Counted from the stretch's first letter, positions 25,159-33,578 are shown. The stretch is DNA of 64,000 bases from JAWLHU01 sp049325315 (GCA_049325315.1 JBMONB010000009.1:68661-132660), one strand, 5' to 3'. Translations and numbers: made by a program. Notes: generated by a model from the sequence alone, not told the origin.

Positions 25159-25288
25159 GGCTGTACCTCCCGCATCACTCTATCCATCATACCACGCCGG
25201 GGGACGGGCTGGGCAGATGAGGCGCCAGACCGATTTTCCTGCGGGCCTGTGAGTTTGATCACTTCGCTGCGGGCCGTCTCAGTGGATA

Positions 25289-25305
25289 CTGAGAATGAAT
25301 CTCAG
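25289..25305. promoter_or_regulatory. Palindrome upstream of the NnrS-like gene
   Basis: CTGAGA-ATGAA-TCTCAG is a perfect 6-bp inverted repeat with a 5-nt spacer, 21 bp upstream of the start and overlapping the leader. Its spacing and AT-rich centre suit a dimeric repressor; it loosely resembles a Fur/PerR-type box. The binding protein is unknown. Confidence 0.4.
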
Positions 25306-25325
25306 AGAAGCGGAGGCGCAACGCC

Positions 25326-26405
25326 ATGATGATATCGACCACCAAAGACCGTAGTCGGTTCTTGCTGATGGGCCTCGGCATGTTCACCCTGCTCGCAGCC
25401 ATGTGGGGCGGGCTGCTCCGGCTTGGCTGGGTACTGCCCCCGCTCAGCCCAACGCTGGCGGGCTCACACGGGCCGCTGATGGTGTCGGGCTTTCTCGGCA
25501 CCCTGATCGGGCTGGAGCGGGCCGTCGCCCTGCGGCACCGGTGGATGTACCTCGCCCCGGCCCTGACCGCCCTCGGTGGCCTGCTGATCCTGGCCGGCGC
25601 TCCTCCCACGGTGGGAGCGGTGGCCATTACCCTGGGCAGCCTGGTTCTGGTCCGGCTCTTCCTTTACCTGGTCCGGGAGCAGCCCGCCCTCTTTACCTAT
25701 GTGCTGGCGCTGGCCGCCGGGGTCTGGGTTGGCGGGAACCTGCTCTGGCTCTTCGGTCTGCCGATTGCCACCCTGTCGCCCTGGTGGGCGGGCTTTCTGA
25801 TTCTCACCATCGCCGGGGAGCGGCTGGAACTCTCCCGGCTGCTGCGCATCTCCCACCGGGGGAAGGCCGCCTTTGCGGGAGCTGTCCTCCTCTTTCTGTT
25901 CGGACTCATGCTCATGCCCTTCACGTACGCCGCCGGCTGGCGGGTGACCGGGGCCGGCATGATCGCCCTGGCCGCCTGGCTGCTCACCCATGACATCGCC
26001 TGGCGGACGGTCCGGCAGGCCGGCCTGACCCGCTTTATCGCCATCTGCATGCTCTCGGGCTACCTCTGGCTCGCTGCCGCCGGGGCGCTGGCGGTGGGCT
26101 ATGGCTTCCTTTATGGCGGACCCTATGACGCAGTGCTGCACGCCGTCTTCCTCGGCTTCGTCTTCAGTATGATCTTCGGGCATGCCCCTGTGATCTTCCC
26201 CGCTGTACTTGGTGTGACCATGCAATTTGGCGGACGCTTTTACCTCCACCTGGCGGTTCTCCACCTATCGCTTCTGCTCCGGGTCGGAGGGGGGATTGCC
26301 GAAGCGCTCGCCCTCCGCCAGTGGGGAGGCATGCTGAACGTCATCGCACTGCTCCTCTTCCTCGGCAATACCGTCACCTCCATCCGCAGGGAGAAAGCCA
26401 GGTAG
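25326..26405 (+). CDS. NnrS-like polytopic membrane protein
   Basis: The 359-residue protein has 10-12 hydrophobic segments. Histidines sit in conserved places for the NnrS/heme-copper type: GSHGPLMVSGFLGTLIGLER in segment 2, and LHAVFLGFVFSMIFGHAPV near the C-terminus. NnrS proteins protect against nitrosative stress or bind haem and copper. GGAGG precedes ATG 25326. It stands alone with a palindromic operator candidate upstream and a strong terminator downstream. The subfamily assignment is moderate; a general haem-binding membrane protein is the alternative. Confidence 0.65.
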   Translation: MMISTTKDRSRFLLMGLGMFTLLAAMWGGLLRLGWVLPPLSPTLAGSHGPLMVSGFLGTLIGLERAVALRHRWMYLAPALTALGGLLILAGAPPTVGAVAITLGSLVLVRLFLYLVREQPALFTYVLALAAGVWVGGNLLWLFGLPIATLSPWWAGFLILTIAGERLELSRLLRISHRGKAAFAGAVLLFLFGLMLMPFTYAAGWRVTGAGMIALAAWLLTHDIAWRTVRQAGLTRFIAICMLSGYLWLAAAGALAVGYGFLYGGPYDAVLHAVFLGFVFSMIFGHAPVIFPAVLGVTMQFGGRFYLHLAVLHLSLLLRVGGGIAEALALRQWGGMLNVIALLLFLGNTVTSIRREKAR

Positions 26406-26416
26406 GTTAGTCGAGC

Positions 26417-26453
26417 GCAAAACAGTCCACCCGCTTGGGGTGGACTGTTTTGC
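26417..26453 (+). terminator. Strong terminator of the NnrS-like gene
   Basis: GCAAAACAGTCCACCC and GGGTGGACTGTTTTGC form a 16-bp perfect stem with a 5-nt loop, 11 bp past the stop codon. Confidence 0.9.
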
Positions 26454-26643
26454 ATAGGGAAACTTTTCTGCTAAAAAGGCGGTAGGTGCAGGTAGACAAT
26501 GCACGAAGGCGAAAGGAAAGGGAGAACCTGCCTATTCGCTCGTCATCCCAATTGCGAGCCCCTGTTCTTTCGTGTTATAAAGAATTGTACTCATGAAATA
26601 ATGGAGTCAGTGTGCCTCTTCAGTCGGTTCCGCCGCCAAGGGG

Positions 26644-27714
26644 GTGACGCTCTTCGTGCTGCGTGATCGGTTCGACAGCCTCAAGCGACGGTTTTTCCTC
26701 CTGACCCTGCCCCTGGTCTCCTTTGCAGGCTTGTCAGATTGGGTGATGCGCCAGTCGGGGGATGTCCCTGCCCGGGCCGCCGCATTGCCTGCGATCATCC
26801 TCCCCCTCTCCCTGGCGCTGCTGCTCTGGTGGAAGCGTCGGAGCCTGCGCTTCGTGGAGGCGGCCACCCTGACCTGGGTCGTAGCCACTCTGCTCAGCCT
26901 TCTGTTCACCATTCTCTTCATCCAGACGGGCGATGCGCTGGAGCGCTTCTCCTCTTTCAGCCCCTGGTTCTCGGTCTGTCTGGTGGCCATCTTCCTGGTC
27001 TTCGGTCCTCAGCGAGCCACCTGGATCTCCGTCGGGGTCTACATCGTCGCCCTTGCGATGGGGCTTGGCTACCTTTTCACCACACGAATGACCGGGGAGC
27101 CCCCGCTCCTGGTGCGTCCGCTCATGCACCTCTACCTGGCCAACGCCGCATTCATCGCCTTCCTCTATTACTACGCCAGCATCCGCGAGCAGTTTGAGCA
27201 AACGCATCATCTCGCCCGCTCGATGGCCGACCTGGCCAACACCGATCCGCTGCTGGGCATTCCCAACCGGCGGCAGCTTTACTCGCTCATCCGCGAAGAG
27301 ATCGCCCTGGCAGAGGAGGGCGTAAAGCCTTCCGTTCTGATCATGTTCGACCTCGATCGCTTTAAGGAAGTCAACGATACCTACGGCCATGATACCGGCG
27401 ACCAGGTCCTGCAGAGCGTCGTCACCGCCGTGAAGCAGACCCTCCGTGCCTCCGACCGCTTCGGACGCTGGGGCGGCGACGAGTTCATCGTCATGGTCGG
27501 CGTCTCGGACCTGAGCCAGGCGAACTTGCTGGCCCAACGTCTGCGGGAGGCGGTTCACCAGCGGCTGGGCGACCGCTTCTGGCGGGTGACGATTAGCCTC
27601 GGGGTCGCCCCCTACCACCGGGGTGACACGGTGGAGAGCTGGGTCAAGCGGGCCGATGAGGCGCTCTACGGGGCAAAGGAGTCCGGACGCAACCGGGTCG
27701 TGGTCGGTGTCTGA
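26644..27714 (+). CDS. Membrane diguanylate cyclase (GGDEF domain)
   Basis: The 356-residue protein has five to six N-terminal membrane segments (about residues 15-170) as an uncharacterised sensory module, a short helix, then a GGDEF domain (about 190-356). The active site is WGGDEFI, and the inhibitory I-site RASD lies five residues before it, so feedback control by c-di-GMP is expected. PLLGIPNRRQ is the usual domain entry. I keep GTG 26644; GTG 26656 is an alternative. It is monocistronic. The biofilm-type operon about 2 kb away is a possible output, but no link is visible. Confidence 0.92.
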   Translation: MTLFVLRDRFDSLKRRFFLLTLPLVSFAGLSDWVMRQSGDVPARAAALPAIILPLSLALLLWWKRRSLRFVEAATLTWVVATLLSLLFTILFIQTGDALERFSSFSPWFSVCLVAIFLVFGPQRATWISVGVYIVALAMGLGYLFTTRMTGEPPLLVRPLMHLYLANAAFIAFLYYYASIREQFEQTHHLARSMADLANTDPLLGIPNRRQLYSLIREEIALAEEGVKPSVLIMFDLDRFKEVNDTYGHDTGDQVLQSVVTAVKQTLRASDRFGRWGGDEFIVMVGVSDLSQANLLAQRLREAVHQRLGDRFWRVTISLGVAPYHRGDTVESWVKRADEALYGAKESGRNRVVVGV

Positions 27715-27732
27715 GCCTATCAAAATGAATGC

Positions 27733-27758
27733 AGGGGGAGGATGCGCATCCTCCCCCT
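27733..27758. terminator. Bidirectional terminator between the GGDEF gene and deoC
   Basis: AGGGGGAGGATGC and GCATCCTCCCCCT make a 26-bp perfect palindrome between convergent genes. Confidence 0.75.
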
Positions 27759-27784
27759 CGATATTCTGTACTGGTCTGTCCAGG

Positions 27785-28480
27785 CTAGTACTTGTCGGTC
27801 CCTTCCGCCCCGGCGCCGGAGATAATCGCAATGCCGGCGCTGGCGCCAATGCGGGTGGCGCCCGCCTGGACCATCGCAAGGGTGGTCGCGTAATCCCGGA
27901 CCCCACCGGAGGCCTTGACCCCCATCTCGGGACCAACGGTCTTCCGCATGAGGGCGATATCCTCCACCTTCGCCCCGCCGGGGCCGAAGCCGGTAGATGT
28001 CTTGACGAAGTCGGCCCCCGCCTCCTTGGAAAGCTCGCAGGCCTTCACCTTCTCCTCATCGGTCAGCAGCCCGGTTTCCAGGATCACCTTGACCAGCGCC
28101 CGACCGGCGGCAGCCTCCACCACCGTCCGGATGTCGTTCAGCACCACGTCGTACTGCCCGGACTTCAGGGCGCCCACGTTGATCACCATGTCCACCTCGG
28201 TGGCGCCCCGCTCGATGGCGTCCTCCGCCTCGACCCCCTTGATCTCGCTCCGGTTGGCGCCCAGGGGGAAGCCGATCACGGTGCAGACCTTCACATCGGA
28301 GCCGCGGAGCAGTTCGGCGCAGAGGGGAACCCAGTGTGGGTTGACGCAGACCGACATGAAGTGGTGCGACTTCGCCTCCTCACAGAGCGTGCGCACCTGC
28401 TCTTCGGTCGCCTCGGGCTTTAGCAGGGTGTGATCGATCAACTTGGCCAGTTCGGCCGGCGTCAGACTCTTCTCGTTCAT
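27785..28480 (-). CDS. deoC: Deoxyribose-phosphate aldolase
   Basis: The 231-residue class I aldolase cleaves 2-deoxyribose 5-phosphate into glyceraldehyde 3-phosphate and acetaldehyde. Motifs include LIDHTLLKPEATEEQV at the N-terminus, VCVNPHWVP, the catalytic lysine in LVKVILETGLL, and the Schiff-base lysine in DFVKTSTGFG, followed by KASGGVRDY. ATG 28480 follows AAGGAGG by 8 nt. The gene is alone here, unlike the common deo/pdp/cdd operons. Confidence 0.97.
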   Translation of the reverse strand: MNEKSLTPAELAKLIDHTLLKPEATEEQVRTLCEEAKSHHFMSVCVNPHWVPLCAELLRGSDVKVCTVIGFPLGANRSEIKGVEAEDAIERGATEVDMVINVGALKSGQYDVVLNDIRTVVEAAAGRALVKVILETGLLTDEEKVKACELSKEAGADFVKTSTGFGPGGAKVEDIALMRKTVGPEMGVKASGGVRDYATTLAMVQAGATRIGASAGIAIISGAGAEGTDKY

Positions 28481-28624
28481 ATGATGTGCCTCCTTATGGG
28501 CCGGGATGCCTATGTATAGTCTCCCGCCCGGCGCCCCATCTCACTATCCGGGGCGCGCTCCCAACAGATTCTCCAGGCGCGATCGAATCCCTTCCACGGT
28601 TCCTCGCGAAAGGAGGCCCCGCTT

Positions 28625-29572
28625 GTGGTGCGTTGGATCGCCCGCCCCGCCACCTACGACGACTTTCCCCGCATCGTTTCGATTTACAACCAGAGCGCCC
28701 TCCAGCCCCGCACCGTCCACGAGTTTCTCCTCCAGGAGCAGGCACGCGGGCGGCAAGAGCCATCGCTGCGGCTGGTGGTCGAGACGAGCGCCGGTGAGGT
28801 GATCGGCCAGGGCCTCCTCTTCCGCAATCCCTGGCGCCCGGCAGGCACGTACTGGGTAAACGGCTCTGTGGACACCGCCCACGGGCGGATGGGGGCCGCC
28901 TCGGCCCTGCTCGCCGCCTTCGAGGCCCAGTCCAGGGCATGGGGCCAGGGCGTCCTGGAGTGCGAGGTGCGGGACGACCGGCCCGAGGGCGTCTCCTTTC
29001 TGGAGAAGCATGGCTTCGCACGGACAGAGCACTACTTCCGCTCCGAACTGGATCTCGCCGAGTTCGACCCCGAGCGCTTCCGCCCGGCGCTGGCGCAGGC
29101 GGAGACCAGCGGGTACCGCTTCCTCACCCTGGCCGACCTCGACCACGAAGCCGGTATGCGACAGGTCTATGAGCTGGATACCGAGTGCACTCGGGACGAA
29201 CCCGGCATCGCCCCAGACTGGCAGCCCCTCGTCTACGAAGCCTACCACAAGGAGATCTTCGCCAACGTGGGCTTCGATCCGGCGGGTATCTTCCTGGCCG
29301 AGAAGGATGGCGCACTGGTCGGTGTTTGTGGCCTGCACGTTCCACCGGACAAGGAGGCCGCCTGGACCTTCTTCACCGGCGTGCGCCGGGCGCACCGGGG
29401 CCAGCGGTTGGCCCAGGCACTCAAGCTCCTGGCGGTGCAGTACGCGAGCCAGCGCGGCTGCAAGAAGGTCGGTACCGGAAACCACGAGCGAAACGGTCCG
29501 ATGCTGGCGGTGAACCGCAAGTTCGGCTTTCGCCCCCTGACCGGGGTCTACGCTTACCGCAAGCACCTGTAA
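28625..29572 (+). CDS. Protein with two tandem GNAT domains
   Basis: The 315-residue protein carries two acetyltransferase folds. The first (residues 1-150) has the divergent loop VDTAHGRMGAASALLAAF and SFLEKHGFARTEHYF. The second (about 160-315) has the intact-looking motif GVRRAHRGQRLAQALKLLAV and NRKFGFRPLTG. In such doublets usually one domain is catalytic and the other structural; here the second has the better acetyl-CoA loop. GTG 28625 follows GGAGG by 8 nt. The gene ends before a strong hairpin. Substrate unknown. Confidence 0.85.
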   Translation: MVRWIARPATYDDFPRIVSIYNQSALQPRTVHEFLLQEQARGRQEPSLRLVVETSAGEVIGQGLLFRNPWRPAGTYWVNGSVDTAHGRMGAASALLAAFEAQSRAWGQGVLECEVRDDRPEGVSFLEKHGFARTEHYFRSELDLAEFDPERFRPALAQAETSGYRFLTLADLDHEAGMRQVYELDTECTRDEPGIAPDWQPLVYEAYHKEIFANVGFDPAGIFLAEKDGALVGVCGLHVPPDKEAAWTFFTGVRRAHRGQRLAQALKLLAVQYASQRGCKKVGTGNHERNGPMLAVNRKFGFRPLTGVYAYRKHL

Positions 29573-29581
29573 CAACGCCGT

Positions 29582-29607
29582 AGAGGGAGGCCGTCTGGCC
29601 TCCCTCT
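29582..29607 (+). terminator. Terminator of the double GNAT gene
   Basis: AGAGGGAGGCC and GGCCTCCCTCT pair perfectly around GTCT, 9 bp past the stop. Confidence 0.75.
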
Positions 29608-29651
29608 GCCCGTTGCACACTCGCTTCCGTGACGCCCTGACATCACGTCCG

Positions 29652-30275
29652 CTACGGGTTATTCGTCTTCTGTTCGGCGTTGACCGTGAAGTCCACGACC
29701 AAGGTGGTGTCCTGGTAGCTGTTGTCGGCGGTGATGTCGAATATCACCTTGAACTGGATGTGCCGGTTGGAGCCCAGCCACAGCGGAATCCGGGATCCAT
29801 CGGGATAACGCAGGAGCACCGGCCCTGACAGGAAATCGCTGAGCCACCCTTCTGCCACCTGCACGTCAGATCCGAGCTGCGGCGTGGTGACCTCCACGTA
29901 CAGCTTGTCTGCCAGCATCGCATCGCTGCCAGGCTGGAGACTGGCCTGGACCGAGTCGAGCCAGGCGTCCATCGTGCTGCACGAGGTGGGGTTAAAGACT
30001 GTCAGGGTGCGCTGGTGGCTGTCGCCTGGCGCCCACAGACCCGTGGGGAACTGTCCCGGAACGCCGCCGGGCGTCTCGCCCTGTTCCGGCGTGACGTAGA
30101 ACATCGGACCCGGAATCGCCTCCCCATCGTTCCGCTGTGCGTCGATGCAGAGGGTGCCGGCGACGAACGTCGCGTCGGAGGTTTCAGCATCCGAGAAGAG
30201 CGCCAGGGTGCCTCCCAGTCCGATTAGGGTGGCGAAGAGGCCAGAGCCCATCGCCAGCCAGAGCTTTTTTTTCAA
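29652..30275 (-). CDS. TasA/camelysin-family secreted fibre protein, second copy
   Basis: The 207-residue protein opens with a SipW-type signal: a basic KKKL, a long hydrophobic run, and ALFSDAETSDATFVAGTLCI, where cleavage is expected at the end of the hydrophobic run. The mature part is a beta-sandwich with APGDSHQRTLTVFNPTSC. Two cysteines (in GTLCID and PTSCST) may form a disulfide, which the first copy does not share in place. The start is TTG 30275 after a GGGGGG stretch. It is the last gene of the four-gene operon and probably an extracellular fibre subunit processed by the SipW-type peptidase. Confidence 0.8.
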   Translation of the reverse strand: MKKKLWLAMGSGLFATLIGLGGTLALFSDAETSDATFVAGTLCIDAQRNDGEAIPGPMFYVTPEQGETPGGVPGQFPTGLWAPGDSHQRTLTVFNPTSCSTMDAWLDSVQASLQPGSDAMLADKLYVEVTTPQLGSDVQVAEGWLSDFLSGPVLLRYPDGSRIPLWLGSNRHIQFKVIFDITADNSYQDTTLVVDFTVNAEQKTNNP

Positions 30276-30338
30276 TGGAGACCCCCCAATCCCCCGCCGG
30301 GGGGGTGGAGCCCCGGCGGAGATGCCATCACGGCGTCG

Positions 30339-30872
30339 TTAGTTCCAGGCGTTCGGGCCGGTGTTGGTGACGTTGGTGTTGTTCTTGGACTGGACGGCCT
30401 TGACCATCAGCTGCATGGTGGCGCTGTCGCCCTGGCAGTCGTTGCCAGCGGCGAGGGCCAGCGCCCAGTTGACCGTCAGGTCAAGGGTGTCGCCCTGGCT
30501 GTAGATGCCGACGACCTGGTCCGCAGCGTTGGCGCTGTAGCTGTTCATAGCGGCATCCTGGAGGTCGATGGTGAAGTGGCCGCCGCCATCGCAGGTGAAC
30601 AGGTCGCCCGAGGACGCGGTATCGATGCCGATCCAGGCATCAAGGCTGCCGCTGTACTCGATGGAGTAGTTCATCGTGCCGGAGTCACCCGGGGCGATGT
30701 TGTACACATCGACGATGTTCAGCGACGGGGTCTCCAAGGTGACGGTACCGGCGGTGAAGGTGTTGTCAACGTTGGCCGACTGGGCAGAGAAGAGGGCGAA
30801 GCTGGCGGCGCTGACGACCAGGGAAACCATGGCGATCGCGAGCAGGCTCAGGGAAATGCGCTTAGCAAGCAT
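30339..30872 (-). CDS. TasA/camelysin-family secreted fibre protein, first copy
   Basis: The 177-residue protein starts at ATG 30872, nine bases after GGAGG. Its signal region (SLLAIAMVSLVVSAASFALF) runs into SAQSANVDNTFTAGTVTLE, the classic SipW-dependent cleavage context of TasA and CalY. The mature domain contains IAPGDSGTMNYSIEYSG, as in amyloid-forming TasA. It follows sipW directly, in the same order as tapA-sipW-tasA in Bacillus. A structural role in an extracellular matrix or spore surface is likely. Confidence 0.85.
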   Translation of the reverse strand: MLAKRISLSLLAIAMVSLVVSAASFALFSAQSANVDNTFTAGTVTLETPSLNIVDVYNIAPGDSGTMNYSIEYSGSLDAWIGIDTASSGDLFTCDGGGHFTIDLQDAAMNSYSANAADQVVGIYSQGDTLDLTVNWALALAAGNDCQGDSATMQLMVKAVQSKNNTNVTNTGPNAWN

Positions 30873-30956
30873 TGGGGAATTCCTCCTCAATCCTCTTTGG
30901 TTACGGAACCAACCCGAAGCAGAACCTGTGTCAGGGCGTCACGGAAGGGAGTGTGG

Positions 30957-31541
30957 CTACTCCCTGTTCTCGGCCTCTGCCTGGCCCTGTTCCTTGGCCG
31001 CCTCGGCCTCGGCCAGCGCCAGCCAGATCTTGCGGAACTCCATTCCAACCAGGATCAGCCCGGGAAGGATCACCGCCAGGGCAACACCGATTGGCTTCCG
31101 AATGAAGCTGGAGACGTACCCAAAGTAGGGCACCCGGAACTCGTAGCGGCCCACGATCTGCTCAAAGGAGACGGGCGTCAGGTCCTCTGACTCGTTGGCG
31201 TCACCCTTTGTATAGAAGGCCTTGGGGGTGCCGTTCACCTTCAGGGTCCCGACCACCCGATGGGTGATCAACATCTCCCGCTTCTCCTTGGCGTGGAAGG
31301 TGATGATGTCCCCGTCGGCGATCTCTTCGATCCGGGAGACCGGTCGGATGATGATCACATCACCGGTGTGGATGGTCGGCTCCATTGAACCGCTGATCAC
31401 CGAGAGCGCCTTGTAGTCACGGAAGGTGGGAATGCCGTCCGGCGACCGTTTCGCGCTCAGGGCCATCGCACCGACCCCAAGGATCACGAGCACCAGGAGC
31501 GCCGAAACGACCACGTTCAAGATGCTCATCAACCGCTTCAC
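30957..31541 (-). CDS. sipW: Signal peptidase I of the SipW (ER-like) type
   Basis: The 194-residue membrane protease has an N-terminal anchor (VVSALLVLVILGVGAMAL), the catalytic serine in ISGSMEPTIHTGDVIII and, instead of the usual lysine, the histidine in ITHRVVGT. The Ser-His pair marks the ER/SipW class. A second membrane segment lies near the C-terminus (FIRKPIGVALAVILPGLIL) before a charged tail. GTG 31541 follows GAGGAGGGG. It should process the two TasA-like proteins encoded just downstream. Confidence 0.93.
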   Translation of the reverse strand: MKRLMSILNVVVSALLVLVILGVGAMALSAKRSPDGIPTFRDYKALSVISGSMEPTIHTGDVIIIRPVSRIEEIADGDIITFHAKEKREMLITHRVVGTLKVNGTPKAFYTKGDANESEDLTPVSFEQIVGRYEFRVPYFGYVSSFIRKPIGVALAVILPGLILVGMEFRKIWLALAEAEAAKEQGQAEAENRE

Positions 31542-31580
31542 GCTGTCCCCTCCTCGTATGGCCTGTCTGCCGGTTCGAAA

Positions 31581-32456
31581 CTAGGAACCCTGGTTCACCG
31601 GCTGGCTTCCCCTGGGCATCAACTCAATCTGCGCCGCCTCCTCGCCAGACTCGCCCTCCGGGTCGGAAGGCTGCTCGTCCGCAGGCTCCTCGGGAGGCTC
31701 TGTTACCTCCGCAGGCGGTTCGGGTACCTCCGCGGGGGGCTCAGGCTCCGCCGCAGGCGGTTCGGATTCCTCTGCAGGTTCCTCTGCAGGTTCCTCTGCA
31801 GGTTCCTCTGCAGGTTCCTCTGCAGGTTCCTCTGCAGGTTCCTCTGCAGGTTCCTTTGCAGGCTCCTCGGTGCAGTTCTCAGGTGCTCCTGCCAGTGCCG
31901 GGTCCTCTTCCACCGAAACCCCGCCCTCGCTGACGGGCTCGACCCCCTCTTCGGCGGGCCCGGCTGCACAGGCGGGCGCCGGCGGTTTCGGAGCGATCTG
32001 TCCGCTAACACCCACGCGCAGACTGAGGTAGTCCCCCAGGGCTGAGATGCGTACCAAACCGTCCAACTGGCCTGGTGCACCGGCCGGACCATTGAGGTGG
32101 AGCAGGGTGGACTCACCCGGGCCTAATTCCGGGTGGTCGAACGTCGCTGTCCAGCCCGGCAGGCCGAGAAGATCTACGTTGAGCCGGAGTTTCCTCTTCC
32201 AAACGTTGTAGACAACAAGCTGAACGTGGACTTCATCACCCTCGACCAGTTCACCAGCATCAACCATCGCAGTGTCGACCTGCAGTGCCTGATCCGTTCG
32301 TAGTGCGCTGATACTGGCAGCTCCCTGTGAACGACGGATATGGCCAAGGGCGTGCGTTGTCTCCAACTGAGCGGCAATGATCATGGCTACCAGAGCTGGG
32401 GGGAGCATTGCCCAGGAAAACCCCCAGATCCATGGCGACATACCGCGTGACTTCAT
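31581..32456 (-). CDS. Membrane-anchored protein with Glu-Pro repeat tail (TapA-like position)
   Basis: The 291-residue protein starts at ATG 32456 after GGAAGGGGGGG. A single N-terminal hydrophobic segment (WAMLPPALVAMIIAAQLE) precedes a beta-rich domain (about 40-150) with VQLVVYNVWKRKLRLNVDL, resembling a NEAT-less Ig-like fold. The C-terminal 110 residues are acidic and repetitive (EEPA units, then EPPAEVP units). It occupies the place of tapA, which anchors TasA fibres, but I see no direct homology to TapA. The repeats probably span the cell wall. Confidence 0.65.
   Translation of the reverse strand: MKSRGMSPWIWGFSWAMLPPALVAMIIAAQLETTHALGHIRRSQGAASISALRTDQALQVDTAMVDAGELVEGDEVHVQLVVYNVWKRKLRLNVDLLGLPGWTATFDHPELGPGESTLLHLNGPAGAPGQLDGLVRISALGDYLSLRVGVSGQIAPKPPAPACAAGPAEEGVEPVSEGGVSVEEDPALAGAPENCTEEPAKEPAEEPAEEPAEEPAEEPAEEPAEEPAEESEPPAAEPEPPAEVPEPPAEVTEPPEEPADEQPSDPEGESGEEAAQIELMPRGSQPVNQGS
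31767..31862 (-). repeat. Eight tandem 12-bp units encoding Glu-Glu-Pro-Ala
   Basis: The unit TTCCTCTGCAGG is repeated eight times head to tail, with one mismatch in the last unit. It lies within the gene for the membrane-anchored repeat protein and keeps the frame, so unit gain or loss would change tail length without breaking the protein. Confidence 0.95.
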
Positions 32457-32699
32457 ACCACCCCCCCTTCCGCGCAAAGGCGATCCCATTTTTGTTAGTA
32501 ATTGGCAGATTCGTGCGAGCAGGTCGGAACTCCTTCCGGATTTTCCGGTATGGAGAGTTCTCGCTGTAGGGATAACAGCCAGCACAAAAGTCGCCACTCC
32601 ATTGGATGAGTGGCGGCTATCATGGAATATTTATTGCATTTACCGTACGTGCGTGTTCACGTTAAACTTGATGACACGAAGTGGCTCTGCAGTGTTTCA
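32457..32699. other. Divergent intergenic region upstream of the riboswitch
   Basis: This should hold the promoters of the minus-strand matrix operon and of the plus-strand riboswitch transcript. A hairpin GCCACTC...GAGTGGC lies at about 32591-32613. I could not assign promoter boxes. No gene is evident. Confidence 0.4.
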
Positions 32700-32839
32700 A
32701 ACGCTGAATTCGAGGTATGGAAACGGGGGAACCAAATCCCAGGGGCTAAGTGCAGTCGTCAGGCTGCCCGGGTGATCTCCTGCTGCCCGAGTCCGACAGC
32801 TAACCCCGTAAGCGTTGCAGGAGGAGGTGATCTCCTCCG
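32700..32839 (+). promoter_or_regulatory. c-di-AMP (ydaO/yuaA-type) riboswitch
   Basis: The block CCGAGTCCGACAGCTAACC (about 32787-32805), followed by CGTAAGCG, is the most conserved part of the ydaO/yuaA class. The 5' half has the matching GAATTCGAGGTATGG and GGGGGAACC elements. The closing P1 helix is AACGCT (32700-32705) with AGCGTT (32811-32816). The expression platform looks like the GC-rich hairpin GGAGGAG/CTCCTCC at about 32820-32838. This class usually switches off genes for cell-wall enzymes, osmolyte or potassium transport when c-di-AMP is high. The downstream gene encodes a secreted CAP protein. Confidence 0.85.
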
Positions 32840-32902
32840 GTCTTGTGTCTGCCTGGGCGCTCGCATGAGCACTTCGGTACACAATAGGGAGGAGATCCAT
32901 TT

Positions 32903-33565
32903 ATGAAGAAGCTGAATCTGAAGCTAAAGAGCCTTGCGATTGCCGCACTGACCGTCGCAGCCAGCATGGCGTTTGCCACGCCGGCCTCCGCTGCGTCTTA
33001 CTACCAGCTTCGGTGTGGCTATACCAACTACGGCCTCACTTGCTACTACGTTCCTGCTTCCTTCAACGGCCACTCCTACGGGGGTCATGGGACCAACACC
33101 ACCAGCGCCCGGGTGAATGCCACCGTAACCCAGCCGTCTACCGAAGCGGCCGCAGCCCAGACTACTGCCCCGACCAGTGGCCTGACCGCCGCCGAGCAGC
33201 AGATGCTTGACCTGGTCAACCGGGAGCGGGCCAACGCCGGTCTTGCCCCGCTGAAGGCAGACCTGGAACTGACCCGGGTGGCCCGCCTGAAGAGCCAGGA
33301 CATGATCAACCGGGACTACTTCAGCCACCAGTCGCCGACCTACGGCTCCCCGTTTGACATGATCAAGCGGTTCGGCATCTCCTATCGCACGGCCGGCGAG
33401 AACATTGCCGGCAACGGCAGCGTGTCCGGCGCCCACACCAGCCTGATGAACTCCCCGGGGCACCGGGCCAACATCCTGAGCACCAAGTACACCCACATCG
33501 GTATTGGCATTCGGGATGGCGGCCCCTACGGGAAGATGTTCACCCAGATGTTCGTGGGTCGGTAA
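32903..33565 (+). CDS. Secreted CAP/SCP-domain protein (YkwD-like)
   Basis: The 220-residue protein has a Sec signal peptide (KSLAIAALTVAASMAFATPASA, cleaved near residue 32), a linker rich in Thr and Ala, and a CAP domain (about 98-220). Signature stretches are LVNRERANAGLAPL, YFSHQSPTYGSPFDMI, the tetrad region GENIAGNGSV and NSPGHRANIL. GGAGG precedes ATG 32903. Firmicute CAP proteins of this kind are secreted or coat-associated and of unknown activity. Control by a c-di-AMP riboswitch suggests a cell-wall role. The C-terminal 75 residues are almost identical to a truncated copy at 41,403. Confidence 0.92.
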   Translation: MKKLNLKLKSLAIAALTVAASMAFATPASAASYYQLRCGYTNYGLTCYYVPASFNGHSYGGHGTNTTSARVNATVTQPSTEAAAAQTTAPTSGLTAAEQQMLDLVNRERANAGLAPLKADLELTRVARLKSQDMINRDYFSHQSPTYGSPFDMIKRFGISYRTAGENIAGNGSVSGAHTSLMNSPGHRANILSTKYTHIGIGIRDGGPYGKMFTQMFVGR

Positions 33566-33578
33566 GCTTATACTGCAT

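Noticed and set aside
31767..31862. Possible CRISPR-like repeat array
   Set aside because: The units are 12 bp without spacers and encode a Glu-Glu-Pro-Ala tail in frame.
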